This document shows positions 1 through 10,300 of a stretch of DNA of 51,790 bases, piece by piece. This DNA comes from an uncultured Lewinella sp. (GTDB lineage: Bacteria; Bacteroidota; Bacteroidia; Chitinophagales; Saprospiraceae). Made by a program: the position numbers and the translations under genes. The stretch is taken from assembly GCA_913057785.1 (NCBI GenBank), contig CAJXPD010000038.1, forward strand, positions 1 to 51,790, in the 5' to 3' direction. The notes under the pieces were generated by a model. That model was not told the DNA's origin. It ran no database searches and saw only the letters and a program-made list of their open reading frames with translations. Within the stretch, counting starts at the first letter, position 1; each line of letters starts with the position of its first letter.

Positions 1-562
1 ATCGTTCAAATTCAGGACCTGGGAGTACTCGGATCTCCGTTGGTTTGGCTGCGGAGCCAGACTGGATGGATGCAAATGTTGCGGGACTTTCAGTTGGGGT
101 TTCAACCTGAATCACATCCCCTTTTTTGATTATGCTTTGTGGGGTAAGCGTACTGCCATTTTGAGTGATAGCGCTTCTACTAGAGAGCCAGCGGGGCACC
201 TGCCATTTACCCCTCACCGCGACATAGGTTCGACACCCTGCCTCAGGTCGACCAAATTGTAATTGATCAGCATCGGTAATGCTAAGTAATTGATTAGAGG
301 CGCATGCCTCGCCATTTAAGGCGGCACTTAAATTGGCTCCTGTTATCGCGATCTCTCCTTCTCCTACGAACTGAATCTTTGGTCCCATCAAGGTAATCTC
401 TAATACCGGACTATCTGCTGGATTTCCAACAAGTTGGTTGGCTAATGCTGCAGCCGCTCGATCCAAGGCGCCAGAGGTTGGCACTCCAAAGGCCTGAAAA
501 CCGACCCGACCCTGATCTTGAATAGTGGTGAAAAGACCCGCCTTGAGAAAATGAAGTTGCAT
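1..562 (-). CDS. pxpC: 5-oxoprolinase subunit C (biotin-dependent carboxyltransferase-like), partial
   Basis: I translated this from the minus strand. It starts at the ATG whose complement is at 560-562 and runs off the left edge, leaving about 187 N-terminal residues. The protein opens with MQLHFLKAGLFTTIQDQGR and continues with AFGVPTSGALD, both typical of the KipA/PxpC family (AHS2 domain). PxpC works with PxpA and PxpB in ATP-dependent cleavage of 5-oxoproline to glutamate in the cytoplasm. It begins 4 bases after the pxpB stop, so the order pxpA-pxpB-pxpC fits one transcript. The C-terminus is outside the window. Confidence 0.9.
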   Translation of the reverse strand, partial: MQLHFLKAGLFTTIQDQGRVGFQAFGVPTSGALDRAAAALANQLVGNPADSPVLEITLMGPKIQFVGEGEIAITGANLSAALNGEACASNQLLSITDADQLQFGRPEAGCRTYVAVRGKWQVPRWLSSRSAITQNGSTLTPQSIIKKGDVIQVETPTESPATFASIQSGSAAKPTEIRVLPGPEFER

Positions 563-566
563 ATGA

Positions 567-1283
567 TTAGCCGTGTGTAACTTGTATTTCGTAATCCCCT
601 TCTGTCACTGCCTGCTCTATTCGTTGGAATTGTGCTCGATCTATAGCCTTAAATTGAACTAGATCACCGGCCCTAAACAAAAAAGGCTCTGGCTTTTTCG
701 GGTCAATCAATGGCAGTGGAGTTCGGCCAATAATATTCCACCCCCCCGGTGCCTCACTTGGATAGATCCCCGTTTGTTCTCCAGCAATCGCTACGGATTG
801 CTGCGGAACGCGAAGGCGAGGGTCACTTCTACGCTTGCAGGTAAGGATTTCGGACAGTTTTCCCATATACACAAAACCCGGTAAAAAGCCCAACATGTAT
901 ACTCGATAGTGGGGGCCGGTATGTTCTTTAATTAGCTGCTCCGCGCTTAACCCCTTGCTCTGGCAAATGCTATCTAGATCCAAACCAAAATCAGGATCGT
1001 AGCAGACTGGAATCTCGAGCCTTCGAACATTAGTTTCTACTTTGTCCATTGGCGTACGGACAAGTTCTTCAATGCTTTTTGAAAGCTGGTCAAAACTGAG
1101 GAGCCTAGGATCATACTGGATGGTCAATGAGCAATAGGCAGGAATGGTGTATAAAAGCCCTGCACCATGTTTAGCTATCAGGCGTTCCGACAATTGAATC
1201 ACCTGCTGATTAATTTCTGCTGCAATCCGCTGCTCAAAATTCACGAGAATACCTCGATCTCCGTATCTCTTAATTTCAAGCAT
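567..1283 (-). CDS. pxpB: 5-oxoprolinase subunit B (KipI family)
   Basis: This 238-residue protein is of normal length for the KipI/PxpB family (AHS1 domain). Family motifs include YMLGFLPGFVYMG near residue 130, RVPQQSVAIAG near 160 and the GGWNIIGRTP segment near 180. With PxpA and PxpC it forms the bacterial 5-oxoprolinase; in Bacillus the homologue KipI also inhibits a histidine kinase, a role not expected here without KipA partners of that pathway. Its ATG lies inside the end of pxpA (8-base overlap), which suggests translational coupling. Confidence 0.93.
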   Translation of the reverse strand: MLEIKRYGDRGILVNFEQRIAAEINQQVIQLSERLIAKHGAGLLYTIPAYCSLTIQYDPRLLSFDQLSKSIEELVRTPMDKVETNVRRLEIPVCYDPDFGLDLDSICQSKGLSAEQLIKEHTGPHYRVYMLGFLPGFVYMGKLSEILTCKRRSDPRLRVPQQSVAIAGEQTGIYPSEAPGGWNIIGRTPLPLIDPKKPEPFLFRAGDLVQFKAIDRAQFQRIEQAVTEGDYEIQVTHG

Positions 1284-2040
1284 GGCTAAAGGCTACTTTC
1301 GTGATGTCATTCTCTGCCAACTGACTGTCAATGGCTTGCAGAACAGCTACCGCTGCGGGGTTATCTCCGTGGATACAAATGCTTTGCGCCTTTAAAGTCC
1401 AAGGCTCGCCTTCATAAGTTTCTACTTGTTGTCGCAAGACAATGTCCACCACTTGCTGCGCAGCCTCGTCGGGGGAGTCAATTACTGCTCCAATTTTGGA
1501 TCGGGAGCGCAGTCGGCCGTCAGCCATGTATTTCCGATCTGCAAAGGCTTCAGCTACGAACGGAATTTCTTTTTCTATTGCCAATTGCTCTAGTGGACTA
1601 CCTGCCAATCCCATGAGGTACAAGGATTGGTCTACCTCTTGGATCGCCTTTATGATGGCCATTGCCTCTACAGTCTGATGAGCAGCAGTGTTATAAAGCG
1701 CCCCGTGCGGTTTGACATACCGCAATTGACCACCTAGGCTTTCTACCATGCCCTTCAAGGCAGCAATCTGGTACTTTACTAGTGCACGTAGTTCCTCTTC
1801 AGGCACTTGCATATTGCGGCGGCCAAAGCCAGCCAGGTCAGGGTAGGAGGGGTGCGCTCCGATTTGTACACCATAGGCCAATGCTCCCTTAATGGTTTTC
1901 TCTATGTGCAAGGGGTCTCCTCCATGGAAACCGCAAGCAATATTGCAAGAGGTGATGTAGGGGAAAATGGCGCTGTCATTGCCAATTTTAAAATTCCCGT
2001 AGCTCTCCCCCATATCACAATTGATGTCTATACGTGCCAT
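1276..2040 (-). CDS. pxpA: 5-oxoprolinase subunit A (LamB/YcsF family)
   Basis: This 254-residue protein is a full-length LamB/YcsF family member. The start MARIDINCDMGESYGN, the segment CNIACGFHGGDP (about residues 33-44), GAHPSYPDLAGFGRR (about 61-75) and VKPHGALYN (about 108-116) are diagnostic. It is the first gene of the pxpABC set and acts in cytoplasmic 5-oxoproline hydrolysis, salvaging glutamate from pyroglutamate. About 200 bases separate it from the divergent YceI gene; I found no TAnnTTTG box for it there. Confidence 0.95.
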   Translation of the reverse strand: MARIDINCDMGESYGNFKIGNDSAIFPYITSCNIACGFHGGDPLHIEKTIKGALAYGVQIGAHPSYPDLAGFGRRNMQVPEEELRALVKYQIAALKGMVESLGGQLRYVKPHGALYNTAAHQTVEAMAIIKAIQEVDQSLYLMGLAGSPLEQLAIEKEIPFVAEAFADRKYMADGRLRSRSKIGAVIDSPDEAAQQVVDIVLRQQVETYEGEPWTLKAQSICIHGDNPAAVAVLQAIDSQLAENDITKVAFSHA

Positions 2041-2242
2041 AGATAGAGGGTTATGAATTTCTTAAGATCGCCAATCTAGTCTTAAAATTGTTAAATTATG
2101 GAGGCTTCTAGAATCAATCCTGGCGATTATTGATTAAAAAATGTTTTCTTTGAGGTCTCAATGATAAGATAAATGATGTGCGTTAAGAAACTTATGGTAA
2201 TCTAACTTAAAAGTGCATTTATTAAATCTTAAACTTGATTAA

Positions 2243-2854
2243 ATGACATTAGTGAATAACCAACTTGTAAACAAGATCATCCCTGCGCTGATTATTACGC
2301 TGTTTTTAGGGTTTACCCTACAAGCGCAACAACTCTCCTTTGCGCTAGCTGCTGAATCTTCCATTACCATTGAAGGAACTTCCACTTTCCATGATTGGAC
2401 GGCAAAAGTAGGCGAGTTTGCCGGGACTCTTGCTTTATCCAAACCTTTCGATGCTGCTAAAGATAAAAAGCTCGCAGTGGATAAGGTCGAGCTTTCTTTC
2501 CAGGCAGAAAGTATTGATGGTGGGCGAGGAGCTGCCATGAACAAAAAGATCAGGGGGGCATTGAAATCCAGCGAACATCCGGCCATTACTTTCTCCATTG
2601 CTGAAAGCCAGACGCTAAAACTTGTTGATGGCAAATTAACAGTAGCAGGTGCATTGCAAATGGCCGGCGTCACCAAAGATGTATCCCTTGAGCTAGCGGC
2701 AAAACCTGATGAGCCTATGGCCTTTACTGCTAAGTACCCCATGAAGTTGTCCACCTTCGAAATAGAACCACCCTCCGCCATGTTCGGACAGATCGTAACC
2801 GGAGACGATATCACGATCGTGTTTGATCTTAAATTCTCGGCAGCAAACAATTAA
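2243..2854 (+). CDS. YceI-like periplasmic protein
   Basis: This 203-residue protein has an N-terminal signal peptide: residues about 10-28 are hydrophobic, ending LQAQQ. A YceI-type lipocalin-like domain follows. The segments IEGTSTFHDWTAKV, MNKKIRGALKSSEHPAITF and the terminal DDITIVFDLKF fit the family, whose members bind polyisoprenoid or other amphiphilic ligands in the periplasm. A long antisense reading frame covers the same bases, but only the plus frame gives a signal peptide and a family match. It leads the YceI/SUMF1/ApbE cluster with 36 bases to the next gene. Confidence 0.88.
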   Translation: MTLVNNQLVNKIIPALIITLFLGFTLQAQQLSFALAAESSITIEGTSTFHDWTAKVGEFAGTLALSKPFDAAKDKKLAVDKVELSFQAESIDGGRGAAMNKKIRGALKSSEHPAITFSIAESQTLKLVDGKLTVAGALQMAGVTKDVSLELAAKPDEPMAFTAKYPMKLSTFEIEPPSAMFGQIVTGDDITIVFDLKFSAANN

Positions 2855-2890
2855 TAAAGCTCTACTCTGGGCATAAATCTATTATACATC

Positions 2891-3859
2891 ATGAAGTTTA
2901 CTAAATTTCTATGGGTAGTGCTTTTGTGCGCATGCACTGCGCTACAACTCCAGGCACAAGATACGACCACTTACGTTCAAGATATTCCGGGCACAAATGT
3001 GTCCTTTAAAATGGCCTTAATTCCTGGCGGTACCTTTTCGATGGGTAGCGCAGAAGATGATGCTGCTAGAGAAGATGATGAAGGGCCTCAGCTTAAAGTG
3101 AAGATCGATTCCTTCTGGATGGGGGTACATGAACTCAGTTTTCAAGAATACTACATTTTTCGAGAAAAGAACTTAGACAAAGCTCCGGAAGGAGGGGAAT
3201 GGGATGCTGATGCGGTAACCCGACCTAGCCCTCCTTATGAGGACCCCACCTTTGGGATGGGTAAAGAAGATTTTCCCGCTGGAAGTATGACTCAGTACGC
3301 AGCTCTTTCCTACTGTAAGTGGTTGACTGAGAAGACTGGTGTTTTTTACCGACTACCTACCGAAGCAGAATGGGAATATGCTTGCAAAGCGGGCAAAACA
3401 GATACCCCAGCTACCGATGAAACAGCTATGGTTGATGATCTAGGTTGGCACGATGGCAATAGTGATGAAACTTATCATAAAATTGGTCAGAAGAAGCCTA
3501 ATGCCTTGGGCCTGTATGATATGTTGGGTAATGTTGGCGAATGGACGCTTGATCAATACAACAAGGACTACTACACTAAGATGCAGTCTGATGAAGGAGT
3601 CGCCAACCCTTGGTTAGAACCGACTCGCTTGCACCCACGAACCGTTAAAGGAGGATCCTTTTATGATGAGGCTAGTGAATTGAGATGTAGTAACCGCATC
3701 AAATCCGATATGGATTGGAAGCGAAGAGATCCTCAGTTACCAAAGAGTTTCTGGTGGAATACGGATTCACCCTTTGTCGGTTTCCGATTGGTTCGTCCTT
3801 ATAAGAAGATGACACAAGCGGAAATAGATGAATTCTGGAGTCTCACCTTAGATCAATAA
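2891..3859 (+). CDS. Secreted SUMF1/FGE-sulfatase-domain protein
   Basis: This 322-residue protein has a signal peptide (about residues 1-22, ending LQLQAQ) and one formylglycine-generating-enzyme (SUMF1) domain. MALIPGGTFSMGS, FYRLPTEAEWEYACKAG, LGLYDMLGNVGEWT and the terminal FVGFRLVRP are the usual SUMF1 landmarks. True formylglycine-generating enzymes use two close cysteines near the C-terminus; here only the Cys of LRCSNR is present. Sulfatase activation is therefore unlikely, and a binding or structural role, as in the T9SS-linked GldJ/GldK relatives, is more plausible. Its stop codon directly abuts the ATG of apbE (TAAATG), so the two are almost certainly co-translated. Confidence 0.88.
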   Translation: MKFTKFLWVVLLCACTALQLQAQDTTTYVQDIPGTNVSFKMALIPGGTFSMGSAEDDAAREDDEGPQLKVKIDSFWMGVHELSFQEYYIFREKNLDKAPEGGEWDADAVTRPSPPYEDPTFGMGKEDFPAGSMTQYAALSYCKWLTEKTGVFYRLPTEAEWEYACKAGKTDTPATDETAMVDDLGWHDGNSDETYHKIGQKKPNALGLYDMLGNVGEWTLDQYNKDYYTKMQSDEGVANPWLEPTRLHPRTVKGGSFYDEASELRCSNRIKSDMDWKRRDPQLPKSFWWNTDSPFVGFRLVRPYKKMTQAEIDEFWSLTLDQ

Positions 3860-4858
3860 ATGTACTACCACCTTCTCCACTTAAGAGCGAAGCCTGGTGA
3901 ATTCCGAGTTTCGCTCTTAGGTAATCGGCTATTTATCCTTATTCTTTTGTTGATTCCAGGCAGCGTCCTGGCACAATCGCTTTCCCGCTTCACCTTCACC
4001 CATTACCAAATGGGGACGCAATTTCGGATCATTTTGTATGCTGAATCCTCGGCCAAAGCGAATCAGGCTTCGGACTTAGCTTTTGCTAGATTGGACGAGC
4101 TCAATCAGCGTTTAAGCGATTATTTACCTAACAGTGAATTAAATCGGCTGTGTAAAAGGGCTGGAGAGCGGTCCAAAATCCTTGTCAGTCAAGATCTTTG
4201 GCAGGTCTTACGGATTTCGCAAAACATTTCACGCAAATCAGGTGGTGCCTTTGACGTGAGTATTGGTCCATTAAGCCATGCATGGAGAACAGCGTTTCGG
4301 CGGAAGGCTTTTCCTGGAGAAATCAGCATTGCCAAGGCAAAAGAAAAGGTGAATTTCAAGTGGATCAGGGCAAATCGCAAAGATACTGTCGTGAAGCTTC
4401 GCAAAGAAGGAATGCAATTGGATTTAGGCGGGATAGCGAAGGGATATGCCGCGGATAAGATGGCCGAGGTCTTGCAGAATGAAGATTGCTCGCAATTTCT
4501 AATTGATGCGGGGGGAGATTTACTCTTGGGTGCTCCACCTCCAGAAAGAAAGGGCTGGCGAGTAGCGATGGCTCAAGCCGATGGACCGCCTGAGATTCTC
4601 AGTGATTGTGCGGTCGCCACTTCCGGAGACACCTATCAATATTTGGAACATAAGGGTAAGCGATATTCGCACATTATAGACCCAAGAACGGGCTACGGTC
4701 TAATCGATCAAAAGCAAGTTACCGTTGTTGCGCCTACTGCCACTTTAGCTGATGCCTTAGCTTCTGCTTTAAGTGTATTGGGAGAAAAGGAAGGTCTGAA
4801 GTTGTTAAGGAAGTTCCAAGGTAGCTCAGCAACTTTCCAAGAACCAAGGAATAAGTAG
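3860..4858 (+). CDS. apbE: FAD:protein FMN transferase (ApbE)
   Basis: This 332-residue protein belongs to the ApbE family, which attaches FMN covalently to a threonine of periplasmic flavoproteins. Family motifs are QMGTQFRIILYAE (about 50-62), LDLGGIAKGYAADK (about 189-202), FLIDAGGDLLLGA (about 213-225), ATSGDTYQYLEHKGKRYSHI with DPRTGYG, and the metal-site segment ATLADALASALSVLG. It has a membrane-targeting N-terminus whose hydrophobic core is at about residues 24-38. The positively charged leader before that core is long, so the true start could lie slightly downstream. It shares an operon with the SUMF1 and YceI genes; no obvious FMN-accepting protein is encoded in the window. Confidence 0.92.
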   Translation: MYYHLLHLRAKPGEFRVSLLGNRLFILILLLIPGSVLAQSLSRFTFTHYQMGTQFRIILYAESSAKANQASDLAFARLDELNQRLSDYLPNSELNRLCKRAGERSKILVSQDLWQVLRISQNISRKSGGAFDVSIGPLSHAWRTAFRRKAFPGEISIAKAKEKVNFKWIRANRKDTVVKLRKEGMQLDLGGIAKGYAADKMAEVLQNEDCSQFLIDAGGDLLLGAPPPERKGWRVAMAQADGPPEILSDCAVATSGDTYQYLEHKGKRYSHIIDPRTGYGLIDQKQVTVVAPTATLADALASALSVLGEKEGLKLLRKFQGSSATFQEPRNK

Positions 4859-4862
4859 GAAG

Positions 4863-7114
4863 TTAAAAAGTGGCGCGAAAAGATAAGACTAGGTTTCGGC
4901 CTGGTGCAACCAGCCCGGAACTGTAGGGTCGATACCGAATATCAAATAAATTTTCGATCCCTGCACTAGCACTAAATTGCTCGGAAAAGGCCAGCAGCGC
5001 CCTAAAATTCAGGGTATTCCACGCTGGAGAGAAAGGTCTCCCCAATTTATCTTCCGCATACATGTACGTCTTACTTCTTTCTTCTACGGGGATCTGATCG
5101 TAGGATTTTTCAGCATTAAAAACCCACGATAAGTCGAGCTCTAGTTGATCTACTTTGTACGTTAGATGAGATATTCCGAAAGTGGGGGGTGCGTGACGTG
5201 AAGGAGAAGTGCTGCCATCATCCAATTCCTCTTCCCCTTCTTGTATGTTCAACTGCGTACTCAAACCAAAACCACCTGGCAACTTCCATTCGAGTCCAAT
5301 CTGTAAGCCTGCAACAATCGCCTGGGCGGCATTCTGTAATGCTTGTACTTGAAAACTTTTCCTATGTCATCAATATTGGGAGCCCGAAAACCAGTAGCTA
5401 AATTGGTACTGATCGTCCAGGTAGGGGTCGGATTAATCACCAAACCGATGCTCCCTGAAACAGCATCATTGGTTAATTGAACTTCAGAAAAAGGTAGATC
5501 GAAAAATCGGGTATCAAAATCAGCATTAATCTGGTATTGATTGTACCGAACACCTGCTTCAAGAAGCCATTTGGCTGAAAAACGCTGTTGGATCGTAAAA
5601 TAGGCTGCATAGGAACCCCAATTGGAATTGGGATAACGAGCAGCCCCACTTTTCTTATCTAAAGTTCGAATGTTTTGGTCCGTCCCAAAAGAACGAACAT
5701 CATTATAAACGGCTTCCAGTCCGTAAAGCAGTTGACCACCTGTTCCAAAGCGCTTTAAAAAGTCTAGATTAGCGGACCAAGCTTGTACTTCTTCTTCTCT
5801 GCTAAATCTGGTTTCTGCACCAAAATCGCGATTGATTCTACTCTCCTCAAATTTTTGATGAGCGAATCGCAAACTCAAATTGTCGTAGATCCCTCCATTA
5901 TTTTTTTCGTGTTGGATAGTGAGGTTATTCATCATCCAAAGTTGTGGTCCATATCGCCATTCCGCACTTCTAGGACGTCCGTCGCGTAGCCTAATATGAC
6001 GGTCATAACGTGCATAGTCAGAAGTAGTGGAGTAATGAAAAGCATAGGTTAAATCCCAGGCATCGCTAGGCTTAAACCTAAGTTTTTGCATCATGTTTAT
6101 CTGGCTGTACGCGGTGGGACGTTGTACCAGGGGATCGTCATTTATGATGACTACATCACTGGTATCTTGGCGTTGGACATAAAAGGGACGGAGGTAGGAT
6201 TCAGGGCCTATAGTACCCATGCGCAGGTGATCGAAATCAAAGTGAGAAAAGCTAGCTACAAAAGCCCATTTTTCCCAACCTATGTTCACATCGAAATGAA
6301 AAGTTTGTTCTTGGTTTGCCGAAGAAAAACGACTAAGTCCATTGCCTTCTACGCTAGGTCCATCTGCATCGCCGAGCTTGGCTTCCAAGGTCTGGAAACT
6401 CATCACTCCTCCAATGGCATCGCTACCATAAATAACAGAACCAGGGCCAAAATATATTTCGCTACGCTCGATCGCGAAGGGATCCAAGGAGATTACATTT
6501 TGTAGGTTGCCACTCCGGAAAATGGCCGTATTCATGCGTATCCCATCCACTGAGTACAACAATCGATTGGTGGAAAACCCTCGAATCATTGGAGACCCAC
6601 CTCCCAACTGACTTTTCTGGATAAACACTTCCCCGGAGCTACCCAAAAGGTCTGCAGTGGTCTGGGGATTTTGCATCACTATCTCCTTGGCGGTAATCAA
6701 GCTCACTTTAGCAGGTATATTACGCTCGGTATTACGCCAACGGGTTGCAGATACAACAATTTGATCCAATAGATAATTATCCGGATTCAAGAGGACTTGG
6801 AACTGCTGTTCAGCCAATTGTTCAAAACTCAACCTAAGTTCCTCGTATCCTATAGTGCGTATGGTAATGTCTTCAGCGGAGTGGAAATCGGTAAGATTGG
6901 CCTGGCCGTTAAGGTCTGTCACCGTGAATGCGTTCTTAGCCTGGCTACTGATCGTAGCCTGGACCAAGGGGAGCCCAGTGTCCTTGCCTTTAACAGTGAT
7001 TACTTGCCCACCTACATAACTATGCACACCCACAAAACAAAGCAGGAGTAGATATACTTTGCGGGTAAAAATAGCCATTAGGGGGATAAGCCATTTTTCC
7101 TTCATCGTCGCCAA
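4863..7114 (-). pseudogene. TonB-dependent outer-membrane receptor, disrupted by an internal frame-changing deletion
   Basis: The reading frame from 7114 encodes a signal peptide, a carboxypeptidase-regulatory-like domain (about residues 36-110), a plug (IVVSATRWRN, SPMIRGFSTNRLLYSVDGIR, GSVIYGSDAIGGVMSF) and much of a barrel, up to GFRAPNIDDIGKVF. It then runs out of frame and stops at 5261. The rest of the barrel, starting QVQALQNAAQ and ending in the terminal-Phe signal LSFRATF, continues in another frame from about 5351 down to 4863. The junction near 5351/5352 joins two segments that, as I recall this family, are separated by some 60-75 residues. Deletion plus frameshift is therefore more likely than a one-base error. 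The product as written lacks its last strands and should not insert. It ends 4 bases from the convergent apbE. Confidence 0.82.
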
Positions 7115-7260
7115 TTGGAGGAGAAGTCAGCTGTGGTAGATTCTTAACTTCTCTGAGTTCAAAGCTCGCTATTATTTCATCCGAAGCGCCGAGTTTTCTC
7201 CAGCATGGGGGCCGAAAAGACCCCTTGAACTACGATTTTCCCGACATTTTCTAGGATGTT

Positions 7261-7297
7261 AGCGTATGATCCAATTCCCAGTATTGGATCATACGCT
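7261..7297 (-). terminator. 15-bp perfect hairpin downstream of the tricorn protease gene
   Basis: Arms at 7261-7275 (AGCGTATGATCCAAT) and 7283-7297 are perfect reverse complements around a 7-base loop. It lies 43 bases beyond the tricorn stop codon and upstream of the TonB receptor remnant, as expected for a transcript end. No T-run follows on either strand, so factor-independent termination is uncertain; an RNA 3'-end stabiliser is the alternative. Confidence 0.6.
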
Positions 7298-7340
7298 TCA
7301 TGCCACAAAAACCTCGCCACTTCAATGCGAAAGTAAATAT

Positions 7341-10300
7341 TTATTTCTTTTTAGCAGGTTTTGGATAGGAGGGAGGAGTGATTTTGTCACTTGGCGACTT
7401 GGGCAACCTGCTCAAGGCCTCTTCGACTGCCTTCTCCAATTGTACATCCCTTCCTTCTGACCATGATTTTGCATCCTGGTAGACTTCAATGTCAGGCCAA
7501 ACGCCTTCATTTTCTGCTACCCATTTATTGTTGATAGGGTCAAAAACCGCATTATCGGGTGCGGTTAAGGCACTACCATCTACCATGGAATAATGGACGG
7601 AAGATTTAACCAATCCCCCCCAAGTACGAGCTCCGATCAGGGGACCTGCATTCTGTTGGCGGAAAACCCAAGGGAAAAAGTCACCTCCTGAACCAGCTAG
7701 TTCGTTAATCAGTAGGACTTTGGGGCCGAGGATGCCAGCAGGCAGGCGCATGGGCGCTCCATTGGGAACTTCATTGGTAATCGCTGCTCGCAATTTACGA
7801 GTCATTAAATCCACCATATAGTCATCCAACAATCCCCCGCCATTATATCGCTCATCGATTACGGCTCCCTCTTTGTCTTGCTGCGCAAAGAAGTATCGAT
7901 TGAAGGAAACATATCCAGGGAAGGAGGTATTAGGGACCCAAACGTAGGCTAGTCTTCCGCCCGATAATTCTTCAACCTTACGTCGATTGTCTTCCACCCA
8001 GGCTCTTTGCCTCAAGGCATTTTCGCTGCGAATGGGCTCCACCGTTTCTTTCCAAGCACCCTCCATAGAAGGAGAGGAGTTGATATGCAGAATGATTTGC
8101 CGGCCCGCCATTCCGTCCAAGAATTCATAGGGGTTGTCATTTGCCGTCAAAGGAGCGCCTTCGATGCCTACTAGATAGTGGCCTTCTTCCACCTTCATCT
8201 TAGGACGATCCAGCGGCGCTTTTAGTCTTGGGTTCCAACTCTCCGTCGTATAGATACGCTTAATGCGCCATCTTCCATTCTCGGCTACCAAATCTGCTCC
8301 TAGCAAGCCGACTCTTGAGGTATCTACTGCAGGTAAATCACCACCGAACACAAAGCTATGGCCAACGGAGAGTTCCCCATTCACCTGATCCAGAATATAC
8401 CGTAGATCATCTCTATGCCTTACGAAAGGAATAAGTGGTGCATATCGTTCTTTAACCTTGTTCCAATCCCTACCATGCATATTGGGATCATAAAAGAAAT
8501 CTCTTTCATAACGCCATGCCTCATTAAAAATTTGCGCCCATTCAGCCATACGATCTAATTTCATGCGAAGTCTTGGGCGAATAGTGGTCCCGCCTTTACC
8601 AGGAGGCTTAGCTGTATCGACAATCTTTAGTCCTCTAAGCGTGCGAACGATCATTTTCTTACCATCTGCACTCGTAGCTAGGTTTCTTACCCCTCCCACA
8701 AAGGTGTTAAGCTTAGCACTCTTTAGATCAAATTTCTTCAAGGTAATTCCGGGTGTATTTTCCACTCGCTCTCCAATGAAAACAGAACCCTTTGGCCCCA
8801 TCATCGTAAACCGATAGTTGTTGACGGGTATAGGCAATGCTAAGGTTCTTCTGGCCAGATTGTTCCAATCTATCTTGACGGTATCCACCGCCGCGCCTGG
8901 TTTCTTCTTAGGGGTAGGTTTCTTAGGCTCCGCTTTCTTGTCCTCAGTGGGTTTCTCCTTTTTGTCTCCTTCCTTTTCTTTCTTTACTGGCTCCTCATCG
9001 CTTTTGGGTGCAAATGGACTATCATCACCTTCTCGCAGTACAATCACATAAGCTCCGTATTCTGGGGAAGCCCCCATGGCACTGGTATTAGCCCAACCTG
9101 AGCCAAGTGCTACATCCGTACTGGCCAGAAAATAAAGATGTTTACCGCCACGGTCCCAACTTGGTGCAAAGGCGTCAGCCATGGGATCAGTCATCACCTT
9201 GGTTTCACTGGATTCTACAGACCATACCATAACCCTGCGAAAGTTGTTGCTGGCAGTCTTGGCATAAGTGAGCCACTTTGAGTCAGGGGACCATTGCGGA
9301 CTCACAGAACCACGTTCAATATTAATCCCTCCTACATCAATGGTTTGGAGATTTCCATTCTCGACCTCCAAGACACGAATTCTCACATCATCGTCCACAA
9401 AACTGATGTATTTACCGTCCGGTGACCAGCTTGGATTCCATACCATCTTAGATTCTCCCAAATCAATCGACTTGGCGTCTCCCATGCCATCTTGTGAAGC
9501 TAGAAGTAGGGTATATTTTCCACTTTTATCCGAAAACCAGGCTACCTGATCTCCTTTGGGTGACCAGATGGGCGAGCGATCTGCTGCCCCAGAGCTTTTG
9601 GTTAGGTTTCGAGCAGCACCGTCTTTGGCTGGAATGGTAAAGATCTCACCTCGAGCTTCAACCAGAGCTCTTTTTCCAGTGGGAGACAGGGACACAGAGC
9701 GGATCCGCCCGGTAACATCCTCCCAACGTGTAGCAGCCCAAGGGTAATCACCTACAACTGTGATACTAAGTTGCTTGCTTCTTCCTTGTCCAGGACGTAA
9801 GGTATGTAGATAACCATCACGCTCAAAAGCCAGCAGCCCATCCTTGCCGGTTAGGGATTTGATATCTGAGCCTTTAAAACGCGTGACCTGCTTTAATTCC
9901 TTAGATTTCGTATCATATGACCAAACATTACTTACCCAATCTCTATCGCTTAAGAAATAGATCATATCACCCATCCACACCGGTTGTATGTCCGTGGTGC
10001 GCTGCTCATTGGGTATCTTTTCCTCAGAAAGGTCATTTAAATTTAAAATGATTAAAGGTGTGTTTTGCCCGCCTCGATAGGCCCGCCACTCCACATCCCA
10101 ACGTCGCATTCGATCGATGGCAATATGGTTTCCATCGGCCTTGTAGCTTCCATCATTGGCCCAAGGCACTGGCAGCATCTCTGAGGGGCCACCTTCCGGA
10201 CTCACTTTCCACAAGCGATTGAAATTTCCCGGAGCGCTTTCTCTGCGACTGGCATAAATGATGTGCTTACCATCAGGAGTCCATCCACGAACTGCGGCGG

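Noticed and set aside
2239..2850. Long antisense frame opposite the YceI gene
   Set aside because: It mirrors the real gene almost exactly, has no signal peptide or family motif, and arises because the real gene uses few codons that give stops on the other strand.
5189..6505. Several plus-strand frames across the TonB receptor
   Set aside because: All are shadows of the receptor coding sequence, with no start context or domains of their own.
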